From CAYSHJ01 sp964589725 (lineage in GTDB: Bacteria; Planctomycetota; Planctomycetia; Planctomycetales; Planctomycetaceae): 29,493 nt of DNA. The stretch lies in NCBI GenBank assembly GCA_964589725.1, contig CAZPUJ010000379.1, positions 1-29,493 on the forward strand, in the 5' to 3' direction. The notes beneath the pieces were generated by a model that had not been told where the DNA came from, did no database searches, and was given only the letters and a program-made list of their open reading frames with translations. Both the position numbers and the translations under genes were made by a program. How positions within the stretch are numbered: position 1 is the stretch's first letter; the number at the start of each line of letters is the position of its first letter. Of this stretch, positions 1-9,509 are shown piece after piece.

Positions 1-491
1 CGCCCGACGCCACTCTCGCCGGAAAAGTGCCGGACACGAAGGGACAGGTCCAGTACGTCGAGCGGCTCATCGACAACATGTGCATGCAGCTTGTGCAGAA
101 GCCCGAGTTGTACGACGTGATCGTCACCTCGAACCTGTACGGCGACATCCTGAGCGACCTGTGCGCCGGATTGGTGGGCGGACTGGGCGTCGCTCCGGGG
201 GCGAACATCGGGTCGGAAGGGGCCGTGTTCGAGGCCACGCACGGCAGCGCGCCCAAGTACAAAGGGCAGAACAAGGTCAACCCCACCGCGCTGATCCTCT
301 CCGGCAAGCTGATGCTGGAACACCTCGGCGAATCGGCCGCCGCTGCGAAGCTCGAACGAGCCGTCGCCAGCATTATCGAAGAAGGTAAGTACGTGACCTA
401 CGACATGAAGCCCGATCGCAACGACCCCACCGCCGTCGGCACCCGCGAAATGGCCGAAGCGATTTGCAAACGCATGGCCGAGTCCGGTTAG
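1..491 (+). CDS. icd: Isocitrate dehydrogenase, C-terminal part (5' end outside window)
   Basis: This is the last ~162 codons of a decarboxylating isocitrate dehydrogenase, the TCA-cycle enzyme that makes 2-oxoglutarate and CO2 with NAD(P)+. The reading frame is open from base 3 at the window edge, so the start lies upstream; the GTG at 27 is internal. The segment SNLYGDILSDLCAGLVGGLG carries the metal/substrate-binding aspartates of the isocitrate/isopropylmalate dehydrogenase family. The stretch ATHGSAPKYKGQNKVNP, the cofactor-binding loop, resembles Icd more than LeuB. It ends with TAG. The product of this enzyme is the substrate expected for the oxidoreductase at 17825-20793, but the two genes are far apart. 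The choice of NAD or NADP cannot be made from this fragment. Family call is secure. Confidence 0.9.
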   Translation, partial: PDATLAGKVPDTKGQVQYVERLIDNMCMQLVQKPELYDVIVTSNLYGDILSDLCAGLVGGLGVAPGANIGSEGAVFEATHGSAPKYKGQNKVNPTALILSGKLMLEHLGESAAAAKLERAVASIIEEGKYVTYDMKPDRNDPTAVGTREMAEAICKRMAESG

Positions 492-754
492 ACTTTGGCA
501 TCGCGAAAGCCAATCGTCCAGTTCCGCCGGCTTGAACCGATCGAGAGGTATCGCCGTTATTCGGCCAGATGCGACCCGAGCCAGGCGAGCCGAGCGAGCG
601 AATTCCGGCTGAGTTGTTGGCCATAGGCGGAGGCCGCCGCTCAGTTTGTCGCCGTCGGCTCACCAATGACATAGCCGAGCTTCAGAATGGCCTTGAGGCT
701 TGCTGAGGCGACTAAGTTTTCCAATGATGGCAGTGTCTTTGTTTCTCGAAAGCC

Positions 755-1711
755 ATGCTCATGATGTTGGTTCGCGATCATTGGCCGTGTTGTTACAGCC
801 GGGTCCGTGTCGCCCAGCAGATGGTGGTTTTGGCCTTGCTCGCAAATCTCAATTCGGCGTCGCCGTCTCTCGCACAACAACTCGATGGCGAAGCGGTCGG
901 CGGACGACGTTGGGCGGTGATTTTGGTGGGTCTGGCGGGAGACGAGTCGCACGCAGCGCTCTTTCGTGAGACGGCCGACACTTGGCAGACGTGGCTCACG
1001 GAGTCGCTCGACTTTCCGCACGATCAGGTGTTGCGATCGCCCCGCCGAACTCAGGAATCGGAGGACGCGACACCAGTATTGACGGCCGATGCAATCCGCA
1101 TGATGTTGGCGGAGTTGAACCAGAAACTGACACCCGACGACAGCCTCTGGGTGTTCACCCTTGGGCATGGAAACTACGACGGCAGGCAGGCTTGGTTTCA
1201 TGTTTCGGGCAGAGATCCGTCTGCGGAGGACTTTGGCCGGTGGTTGAGCGAGGTGCGTTGTCGCGAGCAGGTCATTTGGCTGACTCAGTCGAATTCTGGT
1301 TGGTTCGTCAAGCCTCTGTCGCGTCCGGGACGGATCGTGATTGCGGCGACCGCGGCTGACGACGAGTCGAATGAAACTGAGTTTCCGCACGCGCTGGCCA
1401 CGGTCGTTCAAGCGCCGGCGACAACGCTGGATACGGATCAAGACGAAAAAGTTTCCGTGGCCGAATTGTTCACGGCGGTTAGTCGTGAAGTTGAGCGGCG
1501 GTTTCGACGTGACAAACGACTGCCGACTGAGCACGCGCAGCTTGATGACAATGCCGATGGACAGGGCACGGAGGATTTGGTCCCGAAAAGCCAGGCAGAG
1601 GCCCCGGCAACAAAGCCCGTTCCGACAGCCAAGATCGATGGTGCCTTGGCGAAGAAGACTTTCGTTCCGTTCCGGCCGCCGAAGCCGCAAAGTAGCCGAG
1701 TCACTCCGTGA
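755..1711 (+). CDS. Secreted caspase/legumain-fold protein with EF-hand, probably lacking the nucleophile Cys
   Basis: Reads as an exported protein of the caspase-like (C13/C14) fold. An n-region with RVR precedes the hydrophobic stretch MVVLALLANLNSASPSLAQQ, so a signal peptide cleaved after SLA is likely; the ATG at 821 is a credible alternative start. The hydrophobic strand WVFTLGHG carries the expected catalytic His (about residue 138). Where legumain-type enzymes have C-E-S-G the sequence has S-N-S-G (about residues 179-182), so the Cys nucleophile appears to be Ser. A canonical EF-hand loop DTDQDEKVSVAE (about 226-237, acidic residues at 1, 3, 5 and 12) follows, with a second acidic patch DDNADG. 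The C-terminus is Lys/Pro-rich. It lies 63 bp before the MoxR gene and its stop codon sits in a 14-bp palindrome. Protease activity is doubtful; a binding role is an inference. Confidence 0.75.
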   Translation: MLMMLVRDHWPCCYSRVRVAQQMVVLALLANLNSASPSLAQQLDGEAVGGRRWAVILVGLAGDESHAALFRETADTWQTWLTESLDFPHDQVLRSPRRTQESEDATPVLTADAIRMMLAELNQKLTPDDSLWVFTLGHGNYDGRQAWFHVSGRDPSAEDFGRWLSEVRCREQVIWLTQSNSGWFVKPLSRPGRIVIAATAADDESNETEFPHALATVVQAPATTLDTDQDEKVSVAELFTAVSREVERRFRRDKRLPTEHAQLDDNADGQGTEDLVPKSQAEAPATKPVPTAKIDGALAKKTFVPFRPPKPQSSRVTP

Positions 1712-1721
1712 CTCGGCTACT
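1691..1721. repeat. Perfect 14-bp palindrome of the GTAGCYGA repeat family
   Basis: Bases 1691-1704 are the exact reverse complement of 1708-1721, separated by TCC. The core GTAGCCGAGTCAC recurs in related form at 9290-9483 and 29411-29493. It overlaps the end of the caspase-like gene, whose TGA (1709-1711) lies in the right arm. No T-run follows, so a Rho-independent terminator is not clearly supported, although the RNA would form a strong hairpin. Confidence 0.85.
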
Positions 1722-1774
1722 TGATGGGCGGTGGGAATCACTCCTCTTTTCTTTTGATCGCGCTGAACCACTCC

Positions 1775-2814
<1,040 letters not shown>

Positions 2815-2818
<4 letters not shown>

Positions 2819-3723
2819 CTGCGGCTCCAGCGGTCAGCATTCGCGAGCTCGCCGAGCCGAAGTTGATGGCTTCGGTCGAGGACTTGGAGCTTGTCGCGCG
2901 GTGGGTCGTCGAAGGTTTCTTGCACGGCTTGCATCGCAGCCCGTACGTCGGGTTCTCGGTCGATTTTGCGTCGCACCGCGAATACATGCCCGGCGACGAC
3001 CTGCGGCACCTGAATTGGAAGCTCTATGGACGCCACGATCGGCTCTACATCAAGCAATACGACGCGGAGACCAACGTCGATCTGCATCTCGTGCTGGACA
3101 TCAGCGGTTCGATGACCGTGGGTGATGAGACGCTGTCGAAGCAGCGCTACGCCGCGTTGCTGTGCGCGAGCCTCGCGCAACTGGCCTCTCGGCAGCGTGA
3201 CGCGGTCGGCCTGACACTCTTCGCTGACCGCATCGTCGAGCATCATCAGGCGCGAGCCAACACGGAGCAAATTCTCGCGCTGATGTCCTCGCTGGCTCGT
3301 GCCCGACCGCATCCTCGCGCGACGTCGCCGCGCGTCTTGCACGAAGCTGCAGAGTTGATGCCTCGGCGTGGACTCGTCGTGGTGATCAGCGACCTGTATT
3401 ACGACCCGCCGGAACTGTTATCGGCTCTCGATCATTTCCGACATTTCGGTCATGACGTGCTGGTGTTTCAAGTGCTCGCGCCGGTGGAACGCCGACTGCC
3501 CGTCGACGGCGCCGTGAAGCTGGTCGATGTGGAAACCGGCGAGCATCTCGAAACACTCGCCCACGAGATCCGCGACAGTTTCGCCGCCGCCGTGGGACGG
3601 TGGATCGACGAGGTCCACACAGGATGCACCGCTCGGGACATCGATCACGTTTGTCTGGTGACTGACGAGCCGCTGGATGCGGCGCTCCTGGACTATTTCG
3701 CCAAACGGTCGCAGTTGTATTGA
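2815..3723 (+). CDS. DUF58 protein (MoxR partner, VWA-like)
   Basis: A 302-residue DUF58-family protein. The family signature YMPGDDLRHLNW lies at about residues 57-68, and a VWA-like MIDAS motif DISGSM starts at D95. Both sites suggest metal-dependent protein binding. I see no strong membrane segment, so it is probably cytoplasmic or peripheral. DUF58 genes are typical direct neighbours of moxR, and here the start codon overlaps the moxR stop (ATGA), so the two are surely cotranscribed and probably work together. The stop at 3721-3723 is 12 bp before the next ATG. Exact substrate is unknown; in characterised relatives the module helps assemble or activate other envelope proteins. Confidence 0.93.
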
Positions 3724-3735
3724 GGATCGAGGTCT

Positions 3736-5703
3736 ATGCCAGGTCTGAGCCTCATTCATGCGGGTTTTCTGGCCGCTGGATTAGTGGCTGTGGTCCCCAT
3801 CGTGATCCATCTATTGTTCCGCCAGAAAACGCGCACCGTGCCGATCGGTTCGGTGCGATTTCTGCATCAAGTGGTCCGCGAGCACCGTCGTCGTCGACGA
3901 GTCCGGCAATGGGTACTGCTGGCGTTGCGGATGCTCGCCGTCTTGCTCTTGGCGTTGTTGTTCGCTCGACCGTACTGGGACACATCGCAGCGCCGCGGCT
4001 TTGATCAAGAGGTTGTGCTGCTCGTCGATCGCTCGGCCAGCATGCAGGCTCGGAACGGACGGGGTGAGACCTCGTTCGATCGCGCGTTGGCCAAGCTGCG
4101 AGAAGAACTGTCGCTGTTGGATACGAACGTCGTGTTGCATATCGCTCTGTGTGACGTGTCTGGCGTCCAGGAAATCCCGATCGATCGGTTGCCGAGAGCG
4201 GCGACAACCGCCGCGGCGACCGATTTCGGTTTGGCGCTTGCTTGGGCTCGCGACGTGCTGGCCATGTCGCACCGCTCGACGCGGCGAATTGTGCTCATTA
4301 GCGATTTGCAGCGGAGCGGGCTGCGACAATCTCCACTGGAACATCTGCCCGATGGCATCGAATTGCTGTTGCATGACGTCGGTGAAACGCTGGCCCGCAA
4401 CGTCGCCGTCGAGTCGATCGCAGCCGTCCACACGGAGATTCGTCCCGATGCTCATGTCAGCGTCCGGGTTGTTGTGCGAAATCATGGTCCTTTGCCCGCG
4501 AGGCAGTTGCCGGTGCGATGTGAAATCGAAGGACCGGCTGGAAAGCTCATGATCTCCAAGCAGATCGACGTCGCTGGTCACGGAAGCACGGTCGCGGACC
4601 TGCCGCTCGATATTCAGCAGGACGGCCTCTATCGCGGACAGGTCGCGGTTACTTTCGAGGACACGCTGTCCATCGACAATCAACGCTGGATTGCTTTTGA
4701 AGCTCGGCATCCCGATCGCGTGCTGTTGGTCGATGGTCAGGAGGGGCGTTCCATCTTCACCAACGAGACGTACTTCTTGGAAACCGCACTTCGGCTCCGG
4801 ACCGAGGAGTCCGATGGACAGATGCGGTCCTTCGAAACCGAGCGCATCGCCTGGGAGTCGGGCGAAGGGTTTCCGCGTCTCGACGGCTATCGGGCCGTTG
4901 TCCTGGCGAATGTCCGACGGCTCTCGGCCGTCGATGGTCAGCGCATGGACGATTACGTGCGCAGTGGCGGCAGCCTGCTTATCTTTGCCGGCGATCAAGT
5001 CACACCAGACTCACTCGCCGCATTGCAAGAACATCGCGTGCTTCCAGGCAAGGTCGCGACCACGGTGATCACGGGCCGTCTGCGAGTCGAGCAATGGGAC
5101 GCGAAACATGCCGCCCTCGCCTGTTTCTCCGATCCACAACAAGGGGACTTGCGGCGTGTCGAGTTCACGAAGCTCTTGCCGCTGGAATCACCGGCCGCCG
5201 AGTCCCGCGTGCTGTTGCAAACCGGCGAGTCCATCGCCGCCGCGGAGCGAGCGGTTGGGCGCGGTCGTTGCCTCTACATCGGCTGCACCGCTGACCGAGA
5301 TTGGACCGACCTGCCGCGGACCCCGATGTATGTCCCACTGGTTCGGCAACTGCTCGCGTATCTGACCGACCAATTGGCAGAGCGATCCGCCGTGGCGAAC
5401 CGACTTGTCGCGAAGCCTCACGATCAGATCGGCATCGCGCCGGTCGCTGAAGACGAAGGGCGCTGGCTGGTCACGAATCTCGACCCTCGCGAATCGGCGT
5501 TGGATCGAGTCACCCCCGAAGAATTTCACAAGGTCGCTGGCGGGCAGGTTGAGGAGTTGGACGAAGAGACTCAGCAAGCCGGGTTGGGAATCACGTTGCC
5601 GGCCGACCGACTACGCCCTGAGGAGGTCTGGACCTTTATCGTTTGGTTGCTTCTCATCACGCTCGTTGCCGAGTTACTCCTCGCCGGGCGAGTCCATGCG
5701 TGA
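3736..5703 (+). CDS. BatA-type membrane protein with VWA domain
   Basis: A 655-residue membrane protein. The N-terminus has the BatA-domain pattern: a first membrane segment (about residues 8-28, ending HLLFRQK), a basic stretch EHRRRRRVRQW, then a second segment (about 58-78). A VWA domain follows, with MIDAS DRSASM from D98. Next come a CARDB/Ig-like stretch (about 230-320), an alpha/beta region with LLIFAGDQVTPDSLAAL (~415-430) that resembles the glutamine-amidotransferase-like fold of related proteins, and a final membrane segment (about 633-652). Such proteins sit in the inner membrane with the VWA domain exposed and are partners of MoxR/DUF58. The start ATG follows GAGG at short spacing, 12 bp after the DUF58 stop. 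Family assignment is firm; cargo unknown. Confidence 0.9.
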   Translation: MPGLSLIHAGFLAAGLVAVVPIVIHLLFRQKTRTVPIGSVRFLHQVVREHRRRRRVRQWVLLALRMLAVLLLALLFARPYWDTSQRRGFDQEVVLLVDRSASMQARNGRGETSFDRALAKLREELSLLDTNVVLHIALCDVSGVQEIPIDRLPRAATTAAATDFGLALAWARDVLAMSHRSTRRIVLISDLQRSGLRQSPLEHLPDGIELLLHDVGETLARNVAVESIAAVHTEIRPDAHVSVRVVVRNHGPLPARQLPVRCEIEGPAGKLMISKQIDVAGHGSTVADLPLDIQQDGLYRGQVAVTFEDTLSIDNQRWIAFEARHPDRVLLVDGQEGRSIFTNETYFLETALRLRTEESDGQMRSFETERIAWESGEGFPRLDGYRAVVLANVRRLSAVDGQRMDDYVRSGGSLLIFAGDQVTPDSLAALQEHRVLPGKVATTVITGRLRVEQWDAKHAALACFSDPQQGDLRRVEFTKLLPLESPAAESRVLLQTGESIAAAERAVGRGRCLYIGCTADRDWTDLPRTPMYVPLVRQLLAYLTDQLAERSAVANRLVAKPHDQIGIAPVAEDEGRWLVTNLDPRESALDRVTPEEFHKVAGGQVEELDEETQQAGLGITLPADRLRPEEVWTFIVWLLLITLVAELLLAGRVHA

Positions 5704-5754
5704 GAGTCGCTGATTTGGATAAACCGATAGAAACTCGTTAGAAGTATTCACTAT

Positions 5755-5818
5755 CCCGAAGTGTGAGCGAGGGCGTCGGGAATACCCGCGTGGAATTCGC
5801 CCTCGCTCACGCTTCGGG
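5755..5818. repeat. Long imperfect palindrome (GAAGYGTGAGCGAGGGCG type)
   Basis: Bases 5755-5775 pair with 5798-5818 over 21 bp with a single G-T type mismatch; the 22-base centre can form a smaller GGG/CCC hairpin. It fills much of the 160-bp gap between the BatA-like and DUF4175-like genes. The arm sequence, as CCCGAAGCGTGAGCGAGGGC, resembles a dispersed repeat I associate with planctomycete genomes, from memory. It could attenuate transcription between the two genes or be a mobile palindrome. Confidence 0.8.
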
Positions 5819-5878
5819 TTAGCTCTGAAACCGCTTCTGCTCGGATGCTATCAAAAGCCACGCATGAGGCCCGACAAA

Positions 5879-7510
5879 ATGTCGCTCGTGACGCCTCCGA
5901 CACTCGCAGTGATATCGACCAATTGTGTACCCGCCGATATTGCCCGGCGCGAGTTGGAAGCTCGCATTCGTGACACGCAACAGCGTGCGATTGTCCAACG
6001 AAAGCTCGTCGGCGTTTGTTGTCTCGCGGCTGGATGTGCAGTGGCCTTGATCGTCGTCGCTGTCGCGGACTTTTTTCTGGAACTCGATCTGGCGTATCGC
6101 ACGGCGTGGTTCGTCGGTCTCTTGATGACCTCCACAACGGCGGTTTTCCTGGGATGGAAGCGTTGGATTGTCGGCTACACGTTGTCGCAGGCGGCTGTCG
6201 ATGCGGAGGCACAACTCGTGCAACTCGGACAACGACTGCGGACGACGCTCGACTATGACCGGCCGGATCGGCGTCCGGCGGAAGCCTCGCCAGCGCTCGT
6301 GGCGGCCTTGCATCGGGAGTCGCATCAGGTCGCTGAACGGGCGGATTGGGACGAGGTCATTGATGGCCGACCGCTCATCAAGGCGATCTTTGTGGCCGCC
6401 GCCGTGGCGTGTGGTTGGATCGTCGGCTTGATCGGCTGGCCCGAATTCCGAATCGCCGCAGCGCGGGCGTTGTTACTGCCGTCCGAGTACACGACGATCG
6501 CTTACTCTCCGCACACGACGACCGTGCGTTCCGGTGAGTCGGTCACCGTGAAGGTGGACGTCACGGGGCGACCAATCCAATCGGCTCAGTTGTTTTATCG
6601 TCCGGTTGGCTCCCAGGAAAACTGGCTGACGGTGGATCTCATCCCAGCGGCCAACGACGATCCCAGCGACACTCCCGAATTGCTTCTCGGACAGCTCGAC
6701 GCAACGCTGGAGAACCTCGGCCAGGACATCGAGTTTGAAGTGGTTGCCGGCCCGCGAGCGCTTCCGCTCGGTTCGATTCGTGTCTTGCAGCCTTTGACTT
6801 TGGAGAAGTCGCAGGCCCACATCACTCCGCCCGAATACACCGCCAAGCCGGACGAGACGGTCGAGTCGCTGGACCTGAAAGTGCTGGAGGGCTCGAACGT
6901 CGAACTCACGCTGGAACTCAATCGTCCCGCTGGCGAGGCGAAGCTCGTCCGACACGACGCGGTCACCGATTTGTCCACGAGCGCAACCAGCAGCGACATC
7001 TCGCTGACCATCGACGGCAACTTTGTCCGAGGCACGTTAAACGATCTGAGGAAGAACGCTGCGTTTTCGTTTTCGGCCCAAGCGGCGGATGGTATGTCGC
7101 TGGAGCCGGTGCGGTTCAGCATTCGCGTGCAATTGGACCGCAAGCCGCAGGTCCAGTTCCTCGAGCCGCCGGAGGAACTCGTCGTCACGCCGACCACCGA
7201 AGTTCCGTTGCTCGTCGAGGCCGATGACGATTTGGGGCTTTACAAAGTGGGGGTCATGTACCAGCTCAACGGCGGCCCGATGGAAACGCTGCTGGAGCAA
7301 AACGCGGATGGCTCGATGGAACCGTTTCGCCTGCCATCCACACTGTTGCTGGAGCAGCATCAACTCAGTCATCAGGACGCCGTGAACTATTTCGCCTTTG
7401 CCGAAGACAACTACTTCGGGCAGCCGCGGCGGACAACGACGCCTCTGCGGTTCATCGACATCCGGCCGTTCAAGCTGGCATTTCAGTTGCTCGATGCCGG
7501 TGGCACCTGA
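5879..7510 (+). CDS. DUF4175-like membrane protein, N-terminal part, ended by in-frame TGA
   Basis: The first 543 residues of what looks like one long protein interrupted at TGA 7508-7510. Membrane segments lie at about residues 44-65, 72-92 and 165-183. They are followed by Ig-like beta-rich regions (SYSPHTTTVRSGESV-type strands, then ITPPEYTAKPDETVESLDL) as in the large planctomycete proteins encoded next to MoxR/VWA clusters. The ATG at 5879 is preceded by GAGG at 8-nt spacing; the in-frame ATG at 5864 has no such site. Directly after the TGA the same frame stays open and reads S-G-C-A-T-T-L-E-E-L, running on as the coiled-coil half at 7538-9280. Either the short form is made alone, or the TGA is read through. 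DUF4175 is assigned by layout and neighbourhood, so the name is tentative. Confidence 0.8.
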   Translation: MSLVTPPTLAVISTNCVPADIARRELEARIRDTQQRAIVQRKLVGVCCLAAGCAVALIVVAVADFFLELDLAYRTAWFVGLLMTSTTAVFLGWKRWIVGYTLSQAAVDAEAQLVQLGQRLRTTLDYDRPDRRPAEASPALVAALHRESHQVAERADWDEVIDGRPLIKAIFVAAAVACGWIVGLIGWPEFRIAAARALLLPSEYTTIAYSPHTTTVRSGESVTVKVDVTGRPIQSAQLFYRPVGSQENWLTVDLIPAANDDPSDTPELLLGQLDATLENLGQDIEFEVVAGPRALPLGSIRVLQPLTLEKSQAHITPPEYTAKPDETVESLDLKVLEGSNVELTLELNRPAGEAKLVRHDAVTDLSTSATSSDISLTIDGNFVRGTLNDLRKNAAFSFSAQAADGMSLEPVRFSIRVQLDRKPQVQFLEPPEELVVTPTTEVPLLVEADDDLGLYKVGVMYQLNGGPMETLLEQNADGSMEPFRLPSTLLLEQHQLSHQDAVNYFAFAEDNYFGQPRRTTTPLRFIDIRPFKLAFQLLDAGGT

Positions 7511-7540
7511 AGCGGGTGTGCTACAACTCTGGAGGAGTTG
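7508..7540 (+). promoter_or_regulatory. Candidate SECIS-like hairpin after in-frame TGA
   Basis: After TGA 7508-7510, bases 7524-7529 (CAACTC) pair perfectly with 7535-7540 (GAGTTG) around the loop TGGAG. The stem starts 14 nt past the TGA and the loop starts 20 nt past it. Bacterial selenocysteine insertion elements place a G-containing apical loop at about this distance. The same bases also form a GGAGGA sequence one base before a TTG, too close for a normal ribosome site. A six-pair hairpin can arise by chance, so this is only a candidate. Confidence 0.3.
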
Positions 7541-9280
7541 ATCGCCCGGCAACGTCAGAATCTCAATCTCACTTTTACGGCCCAAGAACAACAGCCACTC
7601 GTCACACAAACCGCCAAAGAACTCCACGCGAACCAATCCGAGCTTTTGGAGAAGACCACCGAGTTCGCGCAAGGCATGGCAGCGCGCGGTGGGGCGCTGC
7701 CCGCGCTGAATGACGCCGTCGAACAGATGCAGTCGGCGATAAAGGCTCTCGATATGCCAGAGCTCTCTGAAGCCGTCACGTCCGAGCAGCAGGCTCTCGC
7801 CAACCTGATCCGTGCCCGACAGAACGTGCGGAAAATGTTGAGCCAATCGAGTAGTCAATCGGCATCCGCTTGCCGCAAGTTCGACCGCGAGCAACGGCAG
7901 AAACTTCGCCTTCCCGAGAAGAAGAAGGACCAGCAGCAACAACTGGCGGACGCTCGGTCAAAACTCGACGATCTCGCCAAACGCGAACGGAAATGGTCCG
8001 AACAGGCACAGCAATCTTGCAGCCGTTCGAGCAGCAAGTCGGCAAGTCCAGCGCCATCGAAGCCGGCTCAAAGCCAGCAGTCCGAGCAGTCCGAGCAGAA
8101 CGAGAGCCAGACGTCCGAGAGCCCGTCACAGGCTGAAGTCGCTGCGGACCAAGAGAAGATGCAGGCCGAGCTTGCCGAAATACAGAAGCAACTCGAAAAG
8201 CTCGACGCCGCCGGCAAAGCGGCTGGCGAACAGGCTCAGCAGGCGGCTCAGTCCATGCAGCAGGGGCTGGACGAGTTGCAAAAACAAGATGGCGAAGCGG
8301 CCGCCAAAGACGGCCGGCGATCGGCCGAACAGTTGGAGCAGCTTTCGGCTCACCTGGCCGCGATGGGGGCTCGTGACTTTGGACAACGGCTCGATCACGC
8401 TCAGAAACTCGCGCAGCAACTCGCCAGCCGGCAAGAGTCACTCGAGAAGCAACTCGGCAGCCGCGATGGCAACAAGGAACAGTCGCAGACGTCTCAAGCA
8501 TCAAACGACAAAGGCGGCCAGCCCCAGCCGTCGAGCGACTCACAAGTTGCTCAGAGCGTCGCTCGTGACGAACGGACTTTGGCCGCTCAAACGGAATTGC
8601 TGGCCGATTTGCTGGACGTGCTAAAACGTGACGCCGCGACTGAAAAGGGAGGCGTCAAGCAGAAACTCGATCAGGTCCAGGCTGAAAATCCACCGCGCGA
8701 AATCGCGGCCGGCATGCGGCAAGCGGCCAATGACCTCCAGGCAGAACGCAAAGTTCAGGCGGGACGCGCTGTGGCTGAAGCCCGCGAGCGGTTGAACGAG
8801 TTGAGTCGCTCGCTCGCGACGGCACGCAGCGAATACGCGCAGCCTCAACTCAAGGAATTGATCGCCCTGGAAGAGCAATTGGCTCAACTGATCGAACAAG
8901 CGAAGCACGCTCACGAGCAAAGCCAGAAAGCCGCGTCCGCCGGCCAAAAATGGAGCGGATTGGAAAAGCGATTGGACGCACTCGCCGCCGGTGATCGTCG
9001 GCTGGCTGAGGCGCTCCGCCAATTGCGAGCGGGACCGCAGGCGAAGCCTCAGCCGACTCCATTCGTGGAAGGTGGCCAGCCCCCTCCCGATGGCTTCTAT
9101 CCCGGAATGGAGTTGGGTGATTTCAGCGGAATCCGTGAAGTCTCGAAGGCACTGCAAGCCAAGATTCAGGAGGCGATTCTTGCCGGAGCATTGATGGACG
9201 CGAACCAGCCGGTGCCACCAACGTACAAGAAGTTAGTCGAAGAGTATTATCGAGTCCTGTCCGACGACTTGCGGCAATGA
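7538..9280 (+). CDS. DUF4175-like protein, C-terminal coiled-coil part (same frame as 5879-7510)
   Basis: A 580-codon stretch rich in Gln, Ala, Glu and Ser, with long heptad-like runs (for example from about codon 195 to 290 and 345 to 480) that predict extended coiled coils. There is a low-complexity Ser/Gln linker (about 155-200) and a more ordered C-terminus with PPPDGFYPGMELGDFSG. The frame is the same as the upstream membrane half and is continuous apart from the single TGA, so the two halves are almost certainly one ancestral gene of ~1133 codons. The listed TTG has GGAGGA only 1 nt upstream, a poor arrangement for independent starting, so it may not be a real start. No signal peptide or membrane segment is visible, which also argues that this half is normally attached to the N-terminal membrane part. 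Confidence 0.75.
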   Translation: MIARQRQNLNLTFTAQEQQPLVTQTAKELHANQSELLEKTTEFAQGMAARGGALPALNDAVEQMQSAIKALDMPELSEAVTSEQQALANLIRARQNVRKMLSQSSSQSASACRKFDREQRQKLRLPEKKKDQQQQLADARSKLDDLAKRERKWSEQAQQSCSRSSSKSASPAPSKPAQSQQSEQSEQNESQTSESPSQAEVAADQEKMQAELAEIQKQLEKLDAAGKAAGEQAQQAAQSMQQGLDELQKQDGEAAAKDGRRSAEQLEQLSAHLAAMGARDFGQRLDHAQKLAQQLASRQESLEKQLGSRDGNKEQSQTSQASNDKGGQPQPSSDSQVAQSVARDERTLAAQTELLADLLDVLKRDAATEKGGVKQKLDQVQAENPPREIAAGMRQAANDLQAERKVQAGRAVAEARERLNELSRSLATARSEYAQPQLKELIALEEQLAQLIEQAKHAHEQSQKAASAGQKWSGLEKRLDALAAGDRRLAEALRQLRAGPQAKPQPTPFVEGGQPPPDGFYPGMELGDFSGIREVSKALQAKIQEAILAGALMDANQPVPPTYKKLVEEYYRVLSDDLRQ

Positions 9281-9289
9281 CTTCCCGAT

Positions 9290-9483
9290 GTAGCCGAACT
9301 CGTGAGAGTTCGGACCGAAGTCTCACGGGCCTGTTGATATAGTCGCCCCTGAGCTTGCCTCAGGGGTTCAAGCGTTTCTGCACTACTCGAATCCATCGGG
9401 AAAAACGTAGTGCAGAAACGCGTGAACCGCCGAGGTGAACTCGGCGGCGGATTAATTCAACAGGCCCTCACGACTTCGGCTAC
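9290..9483. repeat. 194-bp structured element with GTAGCCGAA terminal inverted repeats (MITE-like)
   Basis: The ends 9290-9306 and 9467-9483 are inverted repeats matching at 16 of 17 positions. Inside, GCCTGTTGA (left) pairs with TCAACAGGC (right), and 9367-9386 pairs with 9407-9426 over 20 bases with one mismatch. Local hairpins are also present: CCGAACTC/GAGTTCGG, CCCCTGAG/CTCAGGGG and CGCCGAG/CTCGGCG. It occupies almost the whole gap between the DUF4175-like and VWA genes and contains no convincing ORF. No target-site duplication is obvious. It belongs with 1691-1721 and 29411-29493. Confidence 0.75.
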
Positions 9484-9509
9484 TGGACTCACGATCCCAA
9501 GGTGGTGTG

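Noticed and set aside
492..754. Possible small gene or RNA in the 263-bp gap after icd
   Set aside because: Only short frames without ribosome sites and no convincing hairpin or tRNA-like fold were seen.
3811..4998. Minus-strand open frame of 395 codons
   Set aside because: Antisense shadow of the BatA/VWA gene with no motif.
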